Position numbers and translations under genes: made by a program | Assembly (NCBI RefSeq): GCF_020379485.1 | Contig: NC_063436.1 | Span: forward strand, 12,975,389 to 13,039,388 | Source: Brassica napus | Taxonomy: Eukaryota; Streptophyta; Magnoliopsida; Brassicales; Brassicaceae | Length of the DNA stretch: 64,000 nucleotides | Reading direction: 5' to 3' | The notes under the pieces: generated by a model | What the model was told of the DNA's origin: nothing | Database searches by the model: none | What the model saw: the letters and a program-made list of their open reading frames with translations, nothing else | In this document: positions 47,456 to 59,577 of the stretch, one piece after another | Layout: the number at the start of each line of letters is the position of its first letter | Position numbering within the stretch: the first letter of the stretch is position 1

Positions 47456-50400
47456 AGAGATGTTAAAATATTTTTTAACAGATTTTACATGTGGGTTTAG
47501 TATAGTGGATTATAAGTGGTGAGTAGTCTTTCTATGATCCATTTATTAAATAGATTTTTACTTCAAATTAACGGAGATTGTGTTAACCTGTTTAACTTAA
47601 CATATTTTAACTATTAAATATATTTAAAAACATATTATCCAAAAAACGATTTCAATCTTTTCCCAAATTTTTTTTTCCAACTTTTTCAAAATTTTGTTTT
47701 TGTTATTCAATTGTTTCAACTTCAAAAAAAAAATTAACTTGAACTTTTTTTTCCCAAAATAACTCCTTAGGTATTATTTACAATTTTCTTTTAATTTTTT
47801 ATTCAAATAGTTTTATATTATAAATAAATGATTTAAAAGAAAATCTTAACAAATTATATACCATTTTAAATTGGTCTAAACGGATCAAATGGTTATATAA
47901 TATTTCCGGTAGCCCAATAACTCCATCTCTATTATTGAATTTTTCTATTTTATAATAACAAATAAAATAAAATAAAATACATAGGAAATGGTTTTAAGAA
48001 GCCTAGAGTTTGCCTCTTGAATCACCATGGACCCCAAAGATGGAGCCATAAATTTCCACAAGTATATGTATCATTAGCTTTGAAAAATCTGAAAGGTAAA
48101 TTTAACTTCCTTGTTGTTCTCCATCTCTGATTTTGTTCAAGGCTAATAGCAACTGAATAGAGGACCTCACGAACATTTGGCGAACAAGTAAAATTATACA
48201 AACCAAGCCTGTTTGTCTCATGTGAAAAACAATATAACCTTCTATTCACAAACAAAATGTGTTCGTCGCATCTGAAAAACAAAAGCTATCCTGAAGTGAT
48301 GAGTGGGTGGTTCGTAAGACAATCCTCGAGTTTGTAGTCTTGATGATGGGTTAACTATGGAACTTGTATATTTAGAAAATAGCACATGCTACAACCAATA
48401 ATATGTAAAACACACAAATTCTACATTAGTGCAAACTAAATAATTGTAAAGTATTTACATAAATAAATTGATAAATAAAATGAAATACTGATACAGTAAA
48501 TTTGGAAAGAAAACATGTGTGCAGAGTCGAGACATTCTTTTTTTTTTTTAATTTCGTAAACGTCCATAATGTGACATTTTGCTTCGCCCTATTCAGATAT
48601 TCACGACCAAGAAGTACTGGATTTTTTTTTAGGATAGGTCCTGAAAGGAAAAAGAATGCTGGAATGCACTATCTTATCGATGGCTTCCCTTGCATTACCG
48701 GGACTGCAATGAAATTACCATCAATACACTTAACAAACAAAGTGTCCATGACCTTTAACAAAACCAACAACAAAACTGCAGAAAATGTATGGCTTGACTG
48801 GCTCAACTAATTAGTCGAGGAAGTTGCTTTAGCAACTCGACCACTCGGAAGAGGAACGAAGGTACTCAGCCCTGAGATGCTTGTGCCCATAAGAAATCGC
48901 GGAGCCAAGTTTCAATTCTCTCGTGTAGAGCTATTACCAATATATCAATCCTTCTGATGTTCACAGTTTTAGGTGTTGTACTCTCGTACACAAAAGCAAA
49001 AGCAAAAACTAAAATAAAAATAAGAAAGTATGTGAGGGACATTGAAAAACAGACTTAGAATATGTTTGATTTTTGGTGGGTAAAGAATGAAATCAGGGTG
49101 ACTCTTTTACAGTATATATGGTCAACAAAGCCATAAATTAGAGATCTGAGAATTGATTCTCACATTAATCATTTTGACAAATATTAAAACTTATGTTATA
49201 AATAAATTATAACTGATTTATGTATGCTTAATTGTTCATAATAATGATATTAGTATCATAAATTAAAATAGGTATTCTCTTTATTTTGTCCACAAATTTC
49301 AGAGTATAGTTTGTAACAAAAGAATAATATTTTGACCCATTCACCCATTTTCTGAATCCTAAATCTAAAACTAGAGTCTGATCCAAATATATTCCTTATT
49401 CACTTTCTATTACAATGTGAAATATCTTACAAATATCATTTTAAGCTATCTAAATATCCTTTCTTTATTCAAACCAACTTTGATTTTGACATGTGGTTAC
49501 CAAGTCCGATTACTATCTCTACTGCCACATATTATGTTCCTTCGTCTCGTATTCTCTCTGGCTCCTCTTCTTCTTGTTCTGGTGTAATTGGCTCGAAAGA
49601 TCTGAAACGAATGGGATGAGCAAAACAAAAAGATCTCTCTGTGATGTTTTCGCCATGATTCTCGATTTGATTAGTCCCCCTACGGTTCTGCTGTACACAG
49701 TCACTTCACTTAGAATTTCAATCGAGTTGAATAAAATATTTTATTAAATTTGTTTCTCTTGACTTAACATGGATATATATATACACACAGGTCATCGAGT
49801 TACGGTAACACATTTCATCACACGGAAGTTGTAGAGTCGGGCTAATTCATGCTTATGATGATGGAAGCTGGGGATTACATGACTTATTTCAGTGTCAACG
49901 ATCATAAACCTGAGGTGACATTGAGTATTGATTTGGATTGGGGAATTTTTTTTTAATTCTAAGAGCTAGAGTAGCCTCGCCACGAAAACCCAAGTCAAAG
50001 TGAATTTAATACTCGTTGGCTCTTATCGAATCACGACTTCGCTGTGATTAATTTCTATGCCAGCAAGGAGTTTTCTGGTAGCTTTGTGTCTGGGTAATGT
50101 TGTTGTTCAGGCTGACTTAGCGATAGGTTAATCTAGGTAATTTTGGATACAACATGATTTAAAGAAGACGATTGGTCAGAAACTAAAGGACTCTGATTAA
50201 TTAGAAGCGCGTGCTCACTCCGAGAACTTACACAAGAACCATAATGTATGATTGGAACAGTAACGTTTGGAGTACGGCGAGTCAAGGAGCACATCTTCTT
50301 GTTGGAGGCAAAAAAGGAATGTTCTATGCAGGTCCACATCTCACGAATTGTTCAAAGGAAGGATCAATTTCTTCGAAATTGTTAGAAAAATAAATCACTG

Positions 50401-50459
50401 TGTCGAAGGGGCATGATGGATTCTCTGAGATTAATGGTTATATGTATCATTATCTTGAT
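47456..50459. other. Unassigned region with gene-like remnants
   Basis: 47456-48000 is AT-rich. Several frames are open but short: minus 48282-48022 (86 residues, ...TYTCGNLWLHLWGPW) and plus 48502-48950 (pieces such as GMHYLIDGFPCITGTAMKL and LATRPLGRGTKVLSPEM). 49490-50400 is another series (for example MYDWNSNVWSTASQGAHLLVGG, kelch-like in feel). Stops interrupt each. I do not recognise a family with confidence and treat these as decayed gene pieces. Confidence 0.35.
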
Positions 50460-50600
50460 GGAGGGAGTTGGAGAGAAGATCCCACGTTGGAAATATGTAA
50501 ATGATTTGAGTAATGTATAAGAGACTTGTGCTACTCCATTTACCGTCAATTGAATTTAAGTTAGAAACCCATGAAACATAACATGGTATCAGAGCCCAGA
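50460..50600 (+). mobile_element. Copia-type LTR remnant with primer-binding site
   Basis: TGGTATCAGAGC at 50584-50595 is the standard Ty1/copia primer-binding site, complementary to initiator tRNA-Met. The preceding bases (CCCACGTTGGAAATATG... GACTTGTGCTACTCC) resemble the 3' part of a Brassicaceae copia LTR. No gag-pol and no second LTR follow, so this is a truncated remnant. Confidence 0.6.
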
Positions 50601-50740
50601 TCCTAAATACCCTAAATCGCTAATTAATATAAGGTATAAATGTTGTATTAAATTCGCTTGACCGAGTATAATGTCCTAAGAAGTTATGAGTTTTTTGGTC
50701 GATAACAAGCCATCATCTCAAAGAATAGTATTAGAGATAA

Positions 50741-50851
50741 GACCATGATTAACCCGGAGTTCTTAGAGTGGGGTTCTTAGCGGAAGTTAAGAAACAGTTT
50801 TTTTAACTTTCGCTAAGAACCCATCTTAAGAACTCCGGGTTAGTCACGCTC
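50741..50851. mobile_element. 111-bp Harbinger-type foldback MITE
   Basis: Long terminal inverted repeats (GACCATGATTAACCCGGAG against GAGCGTGACTAACCCGGAG) continue through GTTCTTA and TTAGCG-AAGTTAA, so nearly the whole element is one hairpin. It is flanked by TAA at 50738-50740 and 50852-50854. Confidence 0.9.
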
Positions 50852-51082
50852 TAAGTACTCATTTGGCAATGCACATGTTATCAGCCAAACTCTTTCTTCT
50901 ACTAGCGTCTTGGTTGCTCGTGTGTTTTAGTAGTTAACTGTCCCTTGGGTCCGATGTTGTTTCTTCTTTTTTCTTATGTGTTTAGTTTTTTTTTCTTTTG
51001 GTCTTTTCTTCTACTAATGTCTTATGTAATTTTCGTCAAAATTTTAAAATTTTGATAATAAAGTTAGCATTTACACCCAAAA

Positions 51083-51172
51083 ACTTATTTTTTCATTTAT
51101 ATATACTAAATTTAAAAATATTAAAGAACTGATCCACGAAATTAGCTTGTACTCTAGTACTGTAAAACTCTA
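51083..51172. repeat. Orphan fragment of the SPH duplicon
   Basis: Matches the SPH upstream flank at 44380-44465 and 45630-45715 (shared ATTAAAGAACTGATCCA and GAAATTAGCTTGTACT), with scattered changes. No SPH gene adjoins it directly; the next one is 1.8 kb to the right. Confidence 0.75.
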
Positions 51173-51647
51173 TACATTAATTATATAAATTATGACATCT
51201 TACTAATTTATAAAATTATTAATCAACATAATTTTACTATATATATATTTAAACCTATATTTTATAGAAAATAATTATTTTTAAGTTAATCTATTGATTA
51301 AAATATATACATTAAGTTTTTAATTATTTTTTAATATTATTTGATGTATATGATATATGTACCATATATTATATGTGTGTTTAAGAAGTAGTTTGATACA
51401 ATATCATCAAAATGTTTTCAAGTGTTGAGAAAATTAAAGATGAATTTAATAAAAACCAATAACACAATCTTTTATATTTTGTTTACTTGTTTTTATCTAT
51501 ATAAACTATATATATATATATAGTTTAATATATTAATGGGGTGTATGTTTATAGAAGATTTTCTACAATTTGGTGTCTTTTATTCTATTGTATTGCATCA
51601 TATTTTTATCCGACCCAATTTGAAACTGCTTAAAACTTATTAATACC

Positions 51648-52856
51648 TTGGGTGTAATTGGTAAACAAGTATGAAATTTGTGGAATTTAAAATAAATAGA
51701 ATGGCAGGAAAGAAATACAGCAAAAAAATAGAATGAAATTCATTCCATTCATTCATGATCAAATTTGTTATGGAATGATTCTTTTAACTGGTAAAACAAT
51801 AAGGAATTGATGGAATGAAAAAAATTAGAATGATAGGAATGAAATACAGCAAAAAATGGAATGATTGGAATGTGTGGAATGATAGGAATTATTATTTATG
51901 GAATTTAATGGAATGGAATCAGCATTCCACTTATTCTAAAATGTTTTTGATTTGGAATGATTTTTCAAATGATAATTAATTTTTTTTCTGGAATGGTATG
52001 AAATATTATGGAATGAAATAGAATACACATTCCATTTTTTATTTGGAACTGGTGAAATTTTTTTGGAATGCACATGAATTAAGCATTCAGGAAGTTTTAA
52101 TTCCAAAAAAATGCATTCCAGTTGCAGCCGGAATGTAATTCATTCCATTCATTCATAACCAAAATTATTTTGGAATCATTTGTATTTATCTATTTTTTGT
52201 GTGGAATTGATGGAATAAGTATATTCCATTCCATTCATGTCAAATGGTGAATTTTTTTTTGGAATTAATGGAATAAGGCATTCCACATTATTTCATTTCA
52301 AAAATTGACAATCCAGTTGCTATTTTTTCTATCTATTTTTGGAATTGATGGAATGAGTATTTCATTCCATTCATGTCAAATGGTAAAAAATTTTATGGAA
52401 TTAATGGAATAGACCATCCCACATCATTCCATTCTAAAAATCTACAATCCAGTTGCATAACTGGTAAAACAATAAGGAATTGATGGAATGAAAAAAATTA
52501 GAATGATAGGAATGGAATACAACAAAAAATGGAATGGAATTCATTCCATTCATTCATAACCAAAATTGTTTTGGAATCATTCCTCTTTGTATTTATCTAT
52601 TTTTTTTTGTGGAATTGATGGAATGAGTATTCCATTCCATTCATGTCAAATGGTGAATTTTTTTTTGGAATAAGGCATTCCACATCATTTCATTTCAAAA
52701 ATTGACAATCCAGTTGCTATTTTTTCTATCTATTTTTGGAATTGATGGAATGAGTATTCCATTCCATTCATGTCAAATGGTAAAATTATGGAATTAATGG
52801 AATAGACCATTCCACATCATTCCATTCCAAAAATCTACAATCCAGTTGCAGCCCTT
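51648..52856. repeat. GGAATG/CATTCC-rich element with internal tandem units
   Basis: The segment is built from repeated TGGAATGA and TTCCATTCATTC motifs and includes two long direct copies (about 52141-52456 and 52526-52852) sharing GACAATCCAGTTGC and ATCTACAATCCAGTTGC. Its ends, GGGTGTAATTGG and the reverse complement of CCAGTTGCAGCCC, form an imperfect inverted repeat, suggesting a hAT-like transposon that has expanded. No coding capacity. Confidence 0.6.
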
Positions 52857-53007
52857 GTGTTTGTTAATTTTATCAAATATAATTTATAATTTTCTGTTCA
52901 GACAAAATAACAGTCTTTGTGATAATATGGAAATCAGGAAATGAAAGTAATCTTTATTGATGTACTGATCAAATTGAAAAAGTACAACTTATTTAGACGA
53001 AGAACTA

Positions 53008-53418
53008 TTATACTTTAGTCCAGTCAAATCTTTTTTCCTCAGGCTTACCATCTTCCGAAAAGTAAATACCATCTTCTTTGGCAATCCATAAGTGCAATTG
53101 ATCACATTTACGAAAAGGTGCTGATGTGTATGCTCTAAACTTTAGAACATACTCCATATTAGGCCCATGTTGTATGAAACAATCCCAATATGTCCCAATA
53201 AATACATTATCTCCAAATCTAATACTGTACACAGGATCACCGTATTTTACGAAGTGCACTCCTAGATCGTCGTCTCCAGATTTGCAATGGACTTGGAGGA
53301 TATCATTACTAGAAGCAAGGATGTTTTGAAATGCTAAAACTTGTTTAGGACATCCAGCTTCGCTCAATCCTGCAAACAAGGCAATACTTAACAGAAAAAC
53401 AAAGAAAAAACTACTCAT
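53008..53418 (-). CDS. S1 self-incompatibility-homologue (SPH) protein, copy 3
   Basis: Single exon, 136 residues. The start MSSFFFVFLLSIALFAGLSE is chosen because it begins the signal peptide; an in-frame methionine at 53487 would add 23 residues. The mature protein keeps the four cysteines and the S1 motifs LQVHCKSGDDDLGVH, IRFGDNVFIGTYWDC and FRAYTSAPFRKC. It is clearly a diverged relative of copies 1 and 2. A TATATATA tract at 53491-53512 is well placed as its TATA box. With its upstream flank it forms an inverted pair with the partial gene at 63865. Confidence 0.93.
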   Translation of the reverse strand: MSSFFFVFLLSIALFAGLSEAGCPKQVLAFQNILASSNDILQVHCKSGDDDLGVHFVKYGDPVYSIRFGDNVFIGTYWDCFIQHGPNMEYVLKFRAYTSAPFRKCDQLHLWIAKEDGIYFSEDGKPEEKRFDWTKV

Positions 53419-53890
53419 TTTTATATTTTCTGTTGTGAACAAAAAGTAGGAGGAACTGGTTGTTCTTGTTCTTATTCCATAGATCACAATACATATATAT
53501 ATATATATATATAGGAATATAAATTTAGGGTTTTAAACTTTCTAGAATATGGGTTTATGGGCATCTAACAATACTAAAAGTTTTTATTGGTTAAATGACA
53601 GAATGTCCATGTAGAATTAAAAAATCATCCAATCATAATACATTATTTCATAGTCACTTGCCATGTCACAAATAATATATTGGACCAACGTTTTATGCAA
53701 GAAACATGGGCTAATAAGAAGGTTTGGACCACTATAAAGCAAAGCCCAGCTCTTCCTCAGACTTAGGGCATGATTGGTTTTCCTACTACCACATGCAAAA
53801 GTTTTTGTGGTTATTAGCGGTTGTTGGCGTTTTGCAACAATCACTCATACCGTACTAAATCGCTTTAAACCGTTCTAAACTTCTTAAATT
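53419..53890. repeat. Upstream flank shared with the mirror SPH gene (left arm)
   Basis: Reverse-complement match to about 63400-63864, including the TATA tract, the CATATTCTAGAAAGTTTAAAA block and the AGTCTGAGGAAGAGCTGGGC block. With the gene itself this makes an inverted repeat of at least 0.6 kb whose arms are about 9.5 kb apart. Confidence 0.88.
53491..53512 (-). promoter_or_regulatory. TATA-rich core promoter of SPH copy 3
   Basis: A (TA)n tract lies about 75-95 bases upstream of the start codon. The same tract precedes the mirror gene at 63775-63791. Confidence 0.55.
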
Positions 53891-54357
53891 CAAAAGCTTG
53901 TTCTAGTTAGTGTTTACGATTACAGACGGTTGCGGAAATATAACTTTATTTTTCTTTTTTCTTAAACAATAGAACTACAAAAATAAAATTTTAAATTGAA
54001 ATAATAGAAATATTAAAATATATCTATTGTATTCTAATTTATATTATAAATTTTAAAAATAAAAAGTTTCTATAATTTTCTATAATTTTTAAAATTTAAA
54101 ATATATTTTTTTTAAATATAATATTTATATTTATTATAATATTATGATGTATAATTTTTTTATAATTATATAAAATATAAATATTGTTAATTAATTATTT
54201 AACTGCAGTTGTATTTGGTGGTTAACCAGACATAAATATCTCGCAAACGCACCAATTTCTAACCGCAATATCAATCGTACAAATCTCTTGAAATTGTTTA
54301 AAATTGCAACCACCCGCATCCGCAAACCGCTGCTGCGGTTACACTAGTCAGGCCCTA
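53764..54357. mobile_element. hAT-like non-autonomous element
   Basis: Starts TTAGGGCATGATTGG and ends, in reverse complement, TTAGGGCCTGACTAG. Subterminal GCGGTT/AACCGC motifs repeat at both ends around an AT-rich centre. No clear 8-bp target duplication. The first ~125 bases also occur in the mirror copy at 63400-63520. Confidence 0.6.
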
Positions 54358-55996
54358 AATTGGTCGACAGCAAGGCCTCGTCCTTCACCTTCACCTGCCT
54401 CCTTAGTTTCAAACCCACCTGAAAATCTGACGTCTGTAACTCTTCCTGGTGATCGCTCCAACTCCCTCTGTTTCTCTCATTATATAAATCCCTTCTCCGT
54501 ACAAAGCTCGAAGCACGTTCTTCAAGCTCCATGCAACCACATCAGGCAATTGGCAATGAGATCGGAAAAATCCAGCAGCAATTCTCCATTTGTCTGTTTT
54601 TCTGGCGACATCCCAGGGACGGATCTAAGTTCCCATTTAATCCACTTCTGGAAGGCTAGAAACACTGCAAAAACTGGTTCTTATTGAAGAGCGGGTATGA
54701 GATTTGATTTCTAAATCTTACCTGCCATCAGATTCTATATCAAAATTTCTCTTTTATGATCGTTGGACAGTGATGCAAGGGTTCAGCTCATCAAATCGTG
54801 GTCCAAGATACCAACCTCACCTCAAACCGGGAACCACTTATATCCTCATCAAAATCGTTGCTGATCACAGTTTAATGACAGACAGGTTCAGGTTCCACTT
54901 ATATGAAGATTTTGAAGCCAACTTTGGGCTCAAGCGACATCTATAGTAAGTTTTATATCCTCTACAACTTATTCACTTACCTGTTGTGTAATCGAATAAT
55001 GTAGATGTTGTTAGACACATGAAGCTAATCAATGGACAGTCTCTCATAGACTAACCCGTCCCTGATAAAGTGGGAATAAAAACTGTATCTTGGTTCATTT
55101 ACAACCTAACGAGTATGTTGTTTGCAGTATATGTTAGTCACAACGATCAACACTAAACGAATTGGTGGTAATCATTAGTCCCTTTTGCATAACTACCTCC
55201 GTGCTTTGGTCTTTGATTTTTTTTGTTTTGCAAATCATGTGTGAATGTAAGATCGTGACACATAATGGTGAGACAGGAGAGATTTTAAGCTCCTGTAAAA
55301 AAAAAAAAAGAAAGAGATGTCCATGCACAGAAAGAAGAGAACAATATATAGAGGATTTAGTTCTTCCATTGGCAAGGAACTTCCAGAACGGAAATGGCCT
55401 ATCCAGATATCACTTTAAGAGAGAGAAGCACAAGTTCTAAGTGAGTTCTTCTTTGCTAACACTTTCTCTATGTTGTTGGGTTTAGGTTGATTATAGTTTA
55501 TTTCAGTGTTATGTTTCAGAGGATGAACAAGCAATAGACTATATCTCACCTCAGATTGATTAACCGAAGGCTAAGGGTGAGTCTGTATCTAGTGGAGGTG
55601 CTCTAATTTTTTCTGGTGGGTGTGATTACACATGAGAACCTTTCTTCTTTCTGAGTTTTTGAATATTTTCTCTTTCACACATATTGTATTCAGATGAGCG
55701 GTAAGAGCATGAGCATTGGTGAACCCCTCTTTGGGGTTCACCAACATTTTTTATTATTTTTTCGTGGGCCCATGAACAGTTATGAACTTGGATATGCTGT
55801 TTTCTGCATTAGTGAACCCGATGAAGGAGTTCATAGGAATAAAATAATAATATTAATTTTTTTAAAAAAAATTTAAAATATTCAGAAAAGATGAATAAAA
55901 TATTAAAACATATTATTAAAATTATGAAAACATTTTATTCAATACATTAAAAGTACATTACATAAAAGAGAAATTTTTCTAACATACATAACTTAT

Positions 55997-57272
55997 TTAT
56001 TCATCTTCATCACCGAACTTTTGCCATATATTTTCCATCAAATCAGCTTTCAAACGAGCATGCTTCTCTGGATCTCGAACTTCTCTGCGCATGCCTAACA
56101 TATCACCGACATGAATGCTTTCTCTCCTTGTCACCCTCGAAGTTCTGCTTGATTCTCCGGACTCGAACTCAGAAGTATCAATTTGAGCGTATCCGTGTCG
56201 TTCGTTCTCTACTATCATATTGTGCAATATGACACAAGTTCTCATGATCTTTCCTATCTTCTCCTTGTCCCATTGGAGAGCTGGGTTTTTAACAATTGCA
56301 AACCTCGATTGCAATACTCCAAAAGCCCGTTCGACATCTTTTCTGGCGGATTCTTGCTTTTCTGCAAATTTCTCGGCTTTAGGACCTTGAGGAAGTGGGA
56401 TGGATTGGATAAATGTTGACCAGTTTGGATAAATTCCGTCAGTAAGATAGTAGGCCATACGATAAGTGTGGTTGTTGACCTTGAACTTAACTTTTGGTGC
56501 TCGACCATGTAAGATGTCATCAAAAACAGGGGACCGATCAAGAACATTGATATCGTTGAGGGTACCTGGTAAGCCGAAAAATGCGTGCCATATCCAAAGA
56601 TCTTGTGATGCCACGGCTTCTAAGACAATTGTCGGCTTTCCTGAACCACGTGTGAACTGACCTTTCCAAGCCGTTGGGCAGTTTTTCCACTCCCAATGCA
56701 TGCAGTCGATGCTGCCTATCATCCCCGGAAACCCCCGTACCTCTCCAACATCGAGTAAGCGTTGAAGATCCTCGGCTGTAGGTTTTCGTAGATACTCATT
56801 TCCAAACAATTCTATTATTGCATCCGTGAAATTTGCCAAACACAAACGTGATGTACTGTCACCGAGTCGGAGATATTCGTCATATGTATCTCCCGATTGA
56901 CCATATGCCAGCATACGTATAGCTGCCGTACACTTTTGAAGTGCAGATAGCCCGTTCCTCCCGTGAGCATTTCGTCTTTGCTGAAAGTATGGAACTTCAT
57001 TACTTATACGTTCGACAATGCGAAGGAACAATGGCTTGTTCATTCGAAAACGCCTCCTAAACATTTCCGGTGGGTATGTAGGATTTTCTTTGAAATAATC
57101 GTTCCATAGTTGATTGTGTCCTTGTTCCTTGTTCCCGATCTCTGTCGATATAAGCACGTCTTTTTGGCTTCTTACCTTGGACCTCAACTATTGAGTCGAT
57201 GTAATTATCAACTACTTCGTCGACCATTTCTTCTATAGCTTCATCAACTTCATCACTTGATGAGGATGACAT
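55997..57272 (-). pseudogene. HARBI1-like DDE transposase with a 7-bp frameshift
   Basis: The N-terminus (MSSSSSDEVDEAIEEM... RRAYIDRDREQG) opens at 57272. After REQG the frame shifts, and the rest (GHNQLWNDYFKENPTYPPEMF to the stop at 55997) continues in another frame. The cause is visible: CTTGTTC is repeated at 57121-57127 and 57128-57134 on the plus strand. The catalytic core is otherwise intact: GSIDCMHWEWKNCP (first Asp), GLPGTLNDINVLDRSP (second Asp) and RKDVERAFGVLQSRF (Glu), with a trailing LHNMIVENE helix. Harbinger transposases cut and paste at TTA/TAA. A shorter product starting within the second frame is possible, so loss of function is likely but not certain. Confidence 0.88.
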
Positions 57273-57309
57273 TGTTGATGTTTTCTTCCTAACATGACAA
57301 AAGGGGATT

Positions 57310-57640
57310 TGTAATTTAATATTTTATTTTAAGAATCCTATTTTATTTTAACTAAAAATCTTTCTAATTATCATAAACCATTTTTTTTAAGAATCCAATT
57401 TTTAACTTCAATCCTATTTTATTTTAACTAAAATTCTTTCTAATTTTCATAAACCATTTTTTTTTTAAGAATCCTATTTTTGTACTTCAATCATATTATA
57501 TTTTAACTAAAAATCTTTATAATTTTCTACAACCATATTTTTTTAAGCATCCAATTTTTAACTTCAATCATATTATATTTTAACTAAAATTCTTTCTAAT
57601 TTTCATAAACCATTTTTTTTAAAGAATCCAATTTTTTCTT
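57310..57640. repeat. Tandem AT-rich repeats inside the Harbinger element
   Basis: About five imperfect ~70-bp units containing TTTCTAATTTTCATAAACCAT and AAGAATCCAATTTTTAACTTC. They lie directly upstream of the transposase start and could form part of its promoter. Confidence 0.75.
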
Positions 57641-58321
57641 CATCCATATTTTATTCTACAACCATATTTTCTTACCAATCTTGAAGGTAGTTGCTCTTGT
57701 TTGTTGTTGAAGGTAGTTGCTCTTGTATGTGTGTTTGTTGGTCACGGACTTCACTCCTTGGTTAGCCATGCGAACTGGTGATTGCTTCCATTGCCACAAG
57801 CCAGGTCATTGGCCTTTACGTTGTAGTTTGTTGTAGGTTTTTGTTGTTTGAATTTAGTTGTTGTAGTTTGTTGTATGTTGTACATCCGTGAGCAAGAGAA
57901 GAAATAGAAGATCACTTTGAAATAAACAAGACAAACAAGAGCAACACACAGAAGAGAAACAATAGCAAGAGAAGAAATAGAAGATCACTTTGATTAAAAA
58001 GCAGAGAGTAGAGACATCATTTAAATAGAGAGACATAGAGTTACAACATAGTACATCCGTGAATCAAGTTCAGTACATCCGTGAACCAAGTTCAGAGTTA
58101 CAACAATAGCAAAATACATAGACATAGTACATGATTGACCTGCAGTGTAGAAAGAAACATAACCCGTGACCTGCAACAACCTAAACTTCCAACCCGTGAC
58201 CTGCAACACTGTCACCTCCAACCCGTGACCTGCAGAAGAAAAGCTAACATAATCAGTAAAGCAAAGCAAGGAAATACACATCAACTACTCAAGCAAAGCA
58301 AGAAAATACACACAATAGACA

Positions 58322-59095
58322 TCAAAGCATTTCAGAGATGAGTTTATTCTTGAGAGCCACTTCATTATCAGAAAGTGTGTCTATGTTTTTGGCTAGCAAA
58401 CGATCAAGGATCTTTTGTCTGGAAATGGTATTTTTCTCAGCTAGGATGGTATGTATATGATCATAAGCTGCTTCATTTGGCTTCTTGCATTTAGCAGCTT
58501 TGCTAGCCTTAACACCAGGAGGCCTAACCTCTTCCTCCTCACGCACCGCCTCCGCACCACCTTCCTTCCTTTTCTCCTTCGGCTGAGAGTGTGACCTCCA
58601 CTTCTGATCAAACCGGAGTTCCCTCCAGCAATGTTCAAGCGCAAACTTGAGATGGTAGTCATTGAAATAGATGTCATGCGCAGTCTTCATGACATCATTT
58701 TCACTTTGCCCACTCGATTGCTCCTTCAGAGCCGTTTCATGGGAACCCACAAACCTGCAGACCTCTGCATTCACCCTTCCCCACCTCTGCTTACATTGAC
58801 CCCACTCTCGAGGAAGGGAGCCAATGAGCTGAGGACTAGAATTGAAATACGCCTCAATTCTCTTCCAAAAAGTCCCTAACTTCTGTTCATTACTAACTAT
58901 CGGATCTTTGCTGGTGTTTAACCAAGCACTGATCAGTACAAGGTCTTCTTTGGTTGTCCACTTTCTCCTTTCCGGTGGTTTAACTAACCCGGGTGAGTTA
59001 ACTGCAGCCTCAGCAGAGTCAACGTCTATTGGACTACTGCTCTGCGAAGCTAATAGGTTAACAAACCCGGGACCGTGAAGGGAAAAAGGTTCCAT
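58322..59095 (-). CDS. Harbinger Myb/SANT-like protein
   Basis: Single intact exon, 257 residues. A trihelix/SANT-like DNA-binding domain (RRKWTTKEDLVLISAWLNTSKD ... WGQCKQRWGRVNAEVCRFVG) lies at about residues 43-116. It is followed by the domain often annotated as NAM-associated (ALEHCWRELRFDQKW) and a charged Lys/Glu-rich linker with a coiled C-terminus (RLLAKNIDTLSDNEVALK). In PIF/Harbinger transposons such proteins bind the element ends and bring the transposase into the nucleus. Genes of this kind are often misannotated as glutathione S-transferase T3-like. No frameshift or stop is seen. Confidence 0.9.
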   Translation of the reverse strand: MEPFSLHGPGFVNLLASQSSSPIDVDSAEAAVNSPGLVKPPERRKWTTKEDLVLISAWLNTSKDPIVSNEQKLGTFWKRIEAYFNSSPQLIGSLPREWGQCKQRWGRVNAEVCRFVGSHETALKEQSSGQSENDVMKTAHDIYFNDYHLKFALEHCWRELRFDQKWRSHSQPKEKRKEGGAEAVREEEEVRPPGVKASKAAKCKKPNEAAYDHIHTILAEKNTISRQKILDRLLAKNIDTLSDNEVALKNKLISEML

Positions 59096-59577
59096 GTTTG
59101 AGGGTTTTGTGTTCTGGTTTTGGTTTGAGGGTTACCGGTTTTTGTTTTGGTTTTGTGTTAAGATGTATCTGTAAATTTTTAGGGTGGAGTTACTATGTTT
59201 TTAAACAAGTTTTTACGTGTGGAAAGAGATAAAATTTAACTAACAATACCAACCAAAATTCATTACAGAACTACTACATAGTAATGAGCAGTCAATAGAC
59301 ATCAAATCAGGCGAAAATACAGGGTATTTTCCGTTTCAAAAGAGAGAAAATTAAACTATCTCTACCAACCTAAGTACAATTCAACATTAATCACAGCAAC
59401 CAACCAACCAACAATTAATATCTACTTGTACTTCTAGTTCTCGTACTAGTTTAGTTTATGTCTACTTCTAGTTCTACAAATAGTTATACTTTTGTTCTAC
59501 TTCTACTCCTACGTCTACTTCAATCCACAGATAACAATTACCCTAGATATAGTTTAGCTGACTCTAACCTTTCATTG

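Noticed and set aside
48022..48282. 86-codon minus-strand frame as a gene
   Set aside because: No recognisable domain, no convincing splice partners, and the surroundings are decayed repeats.
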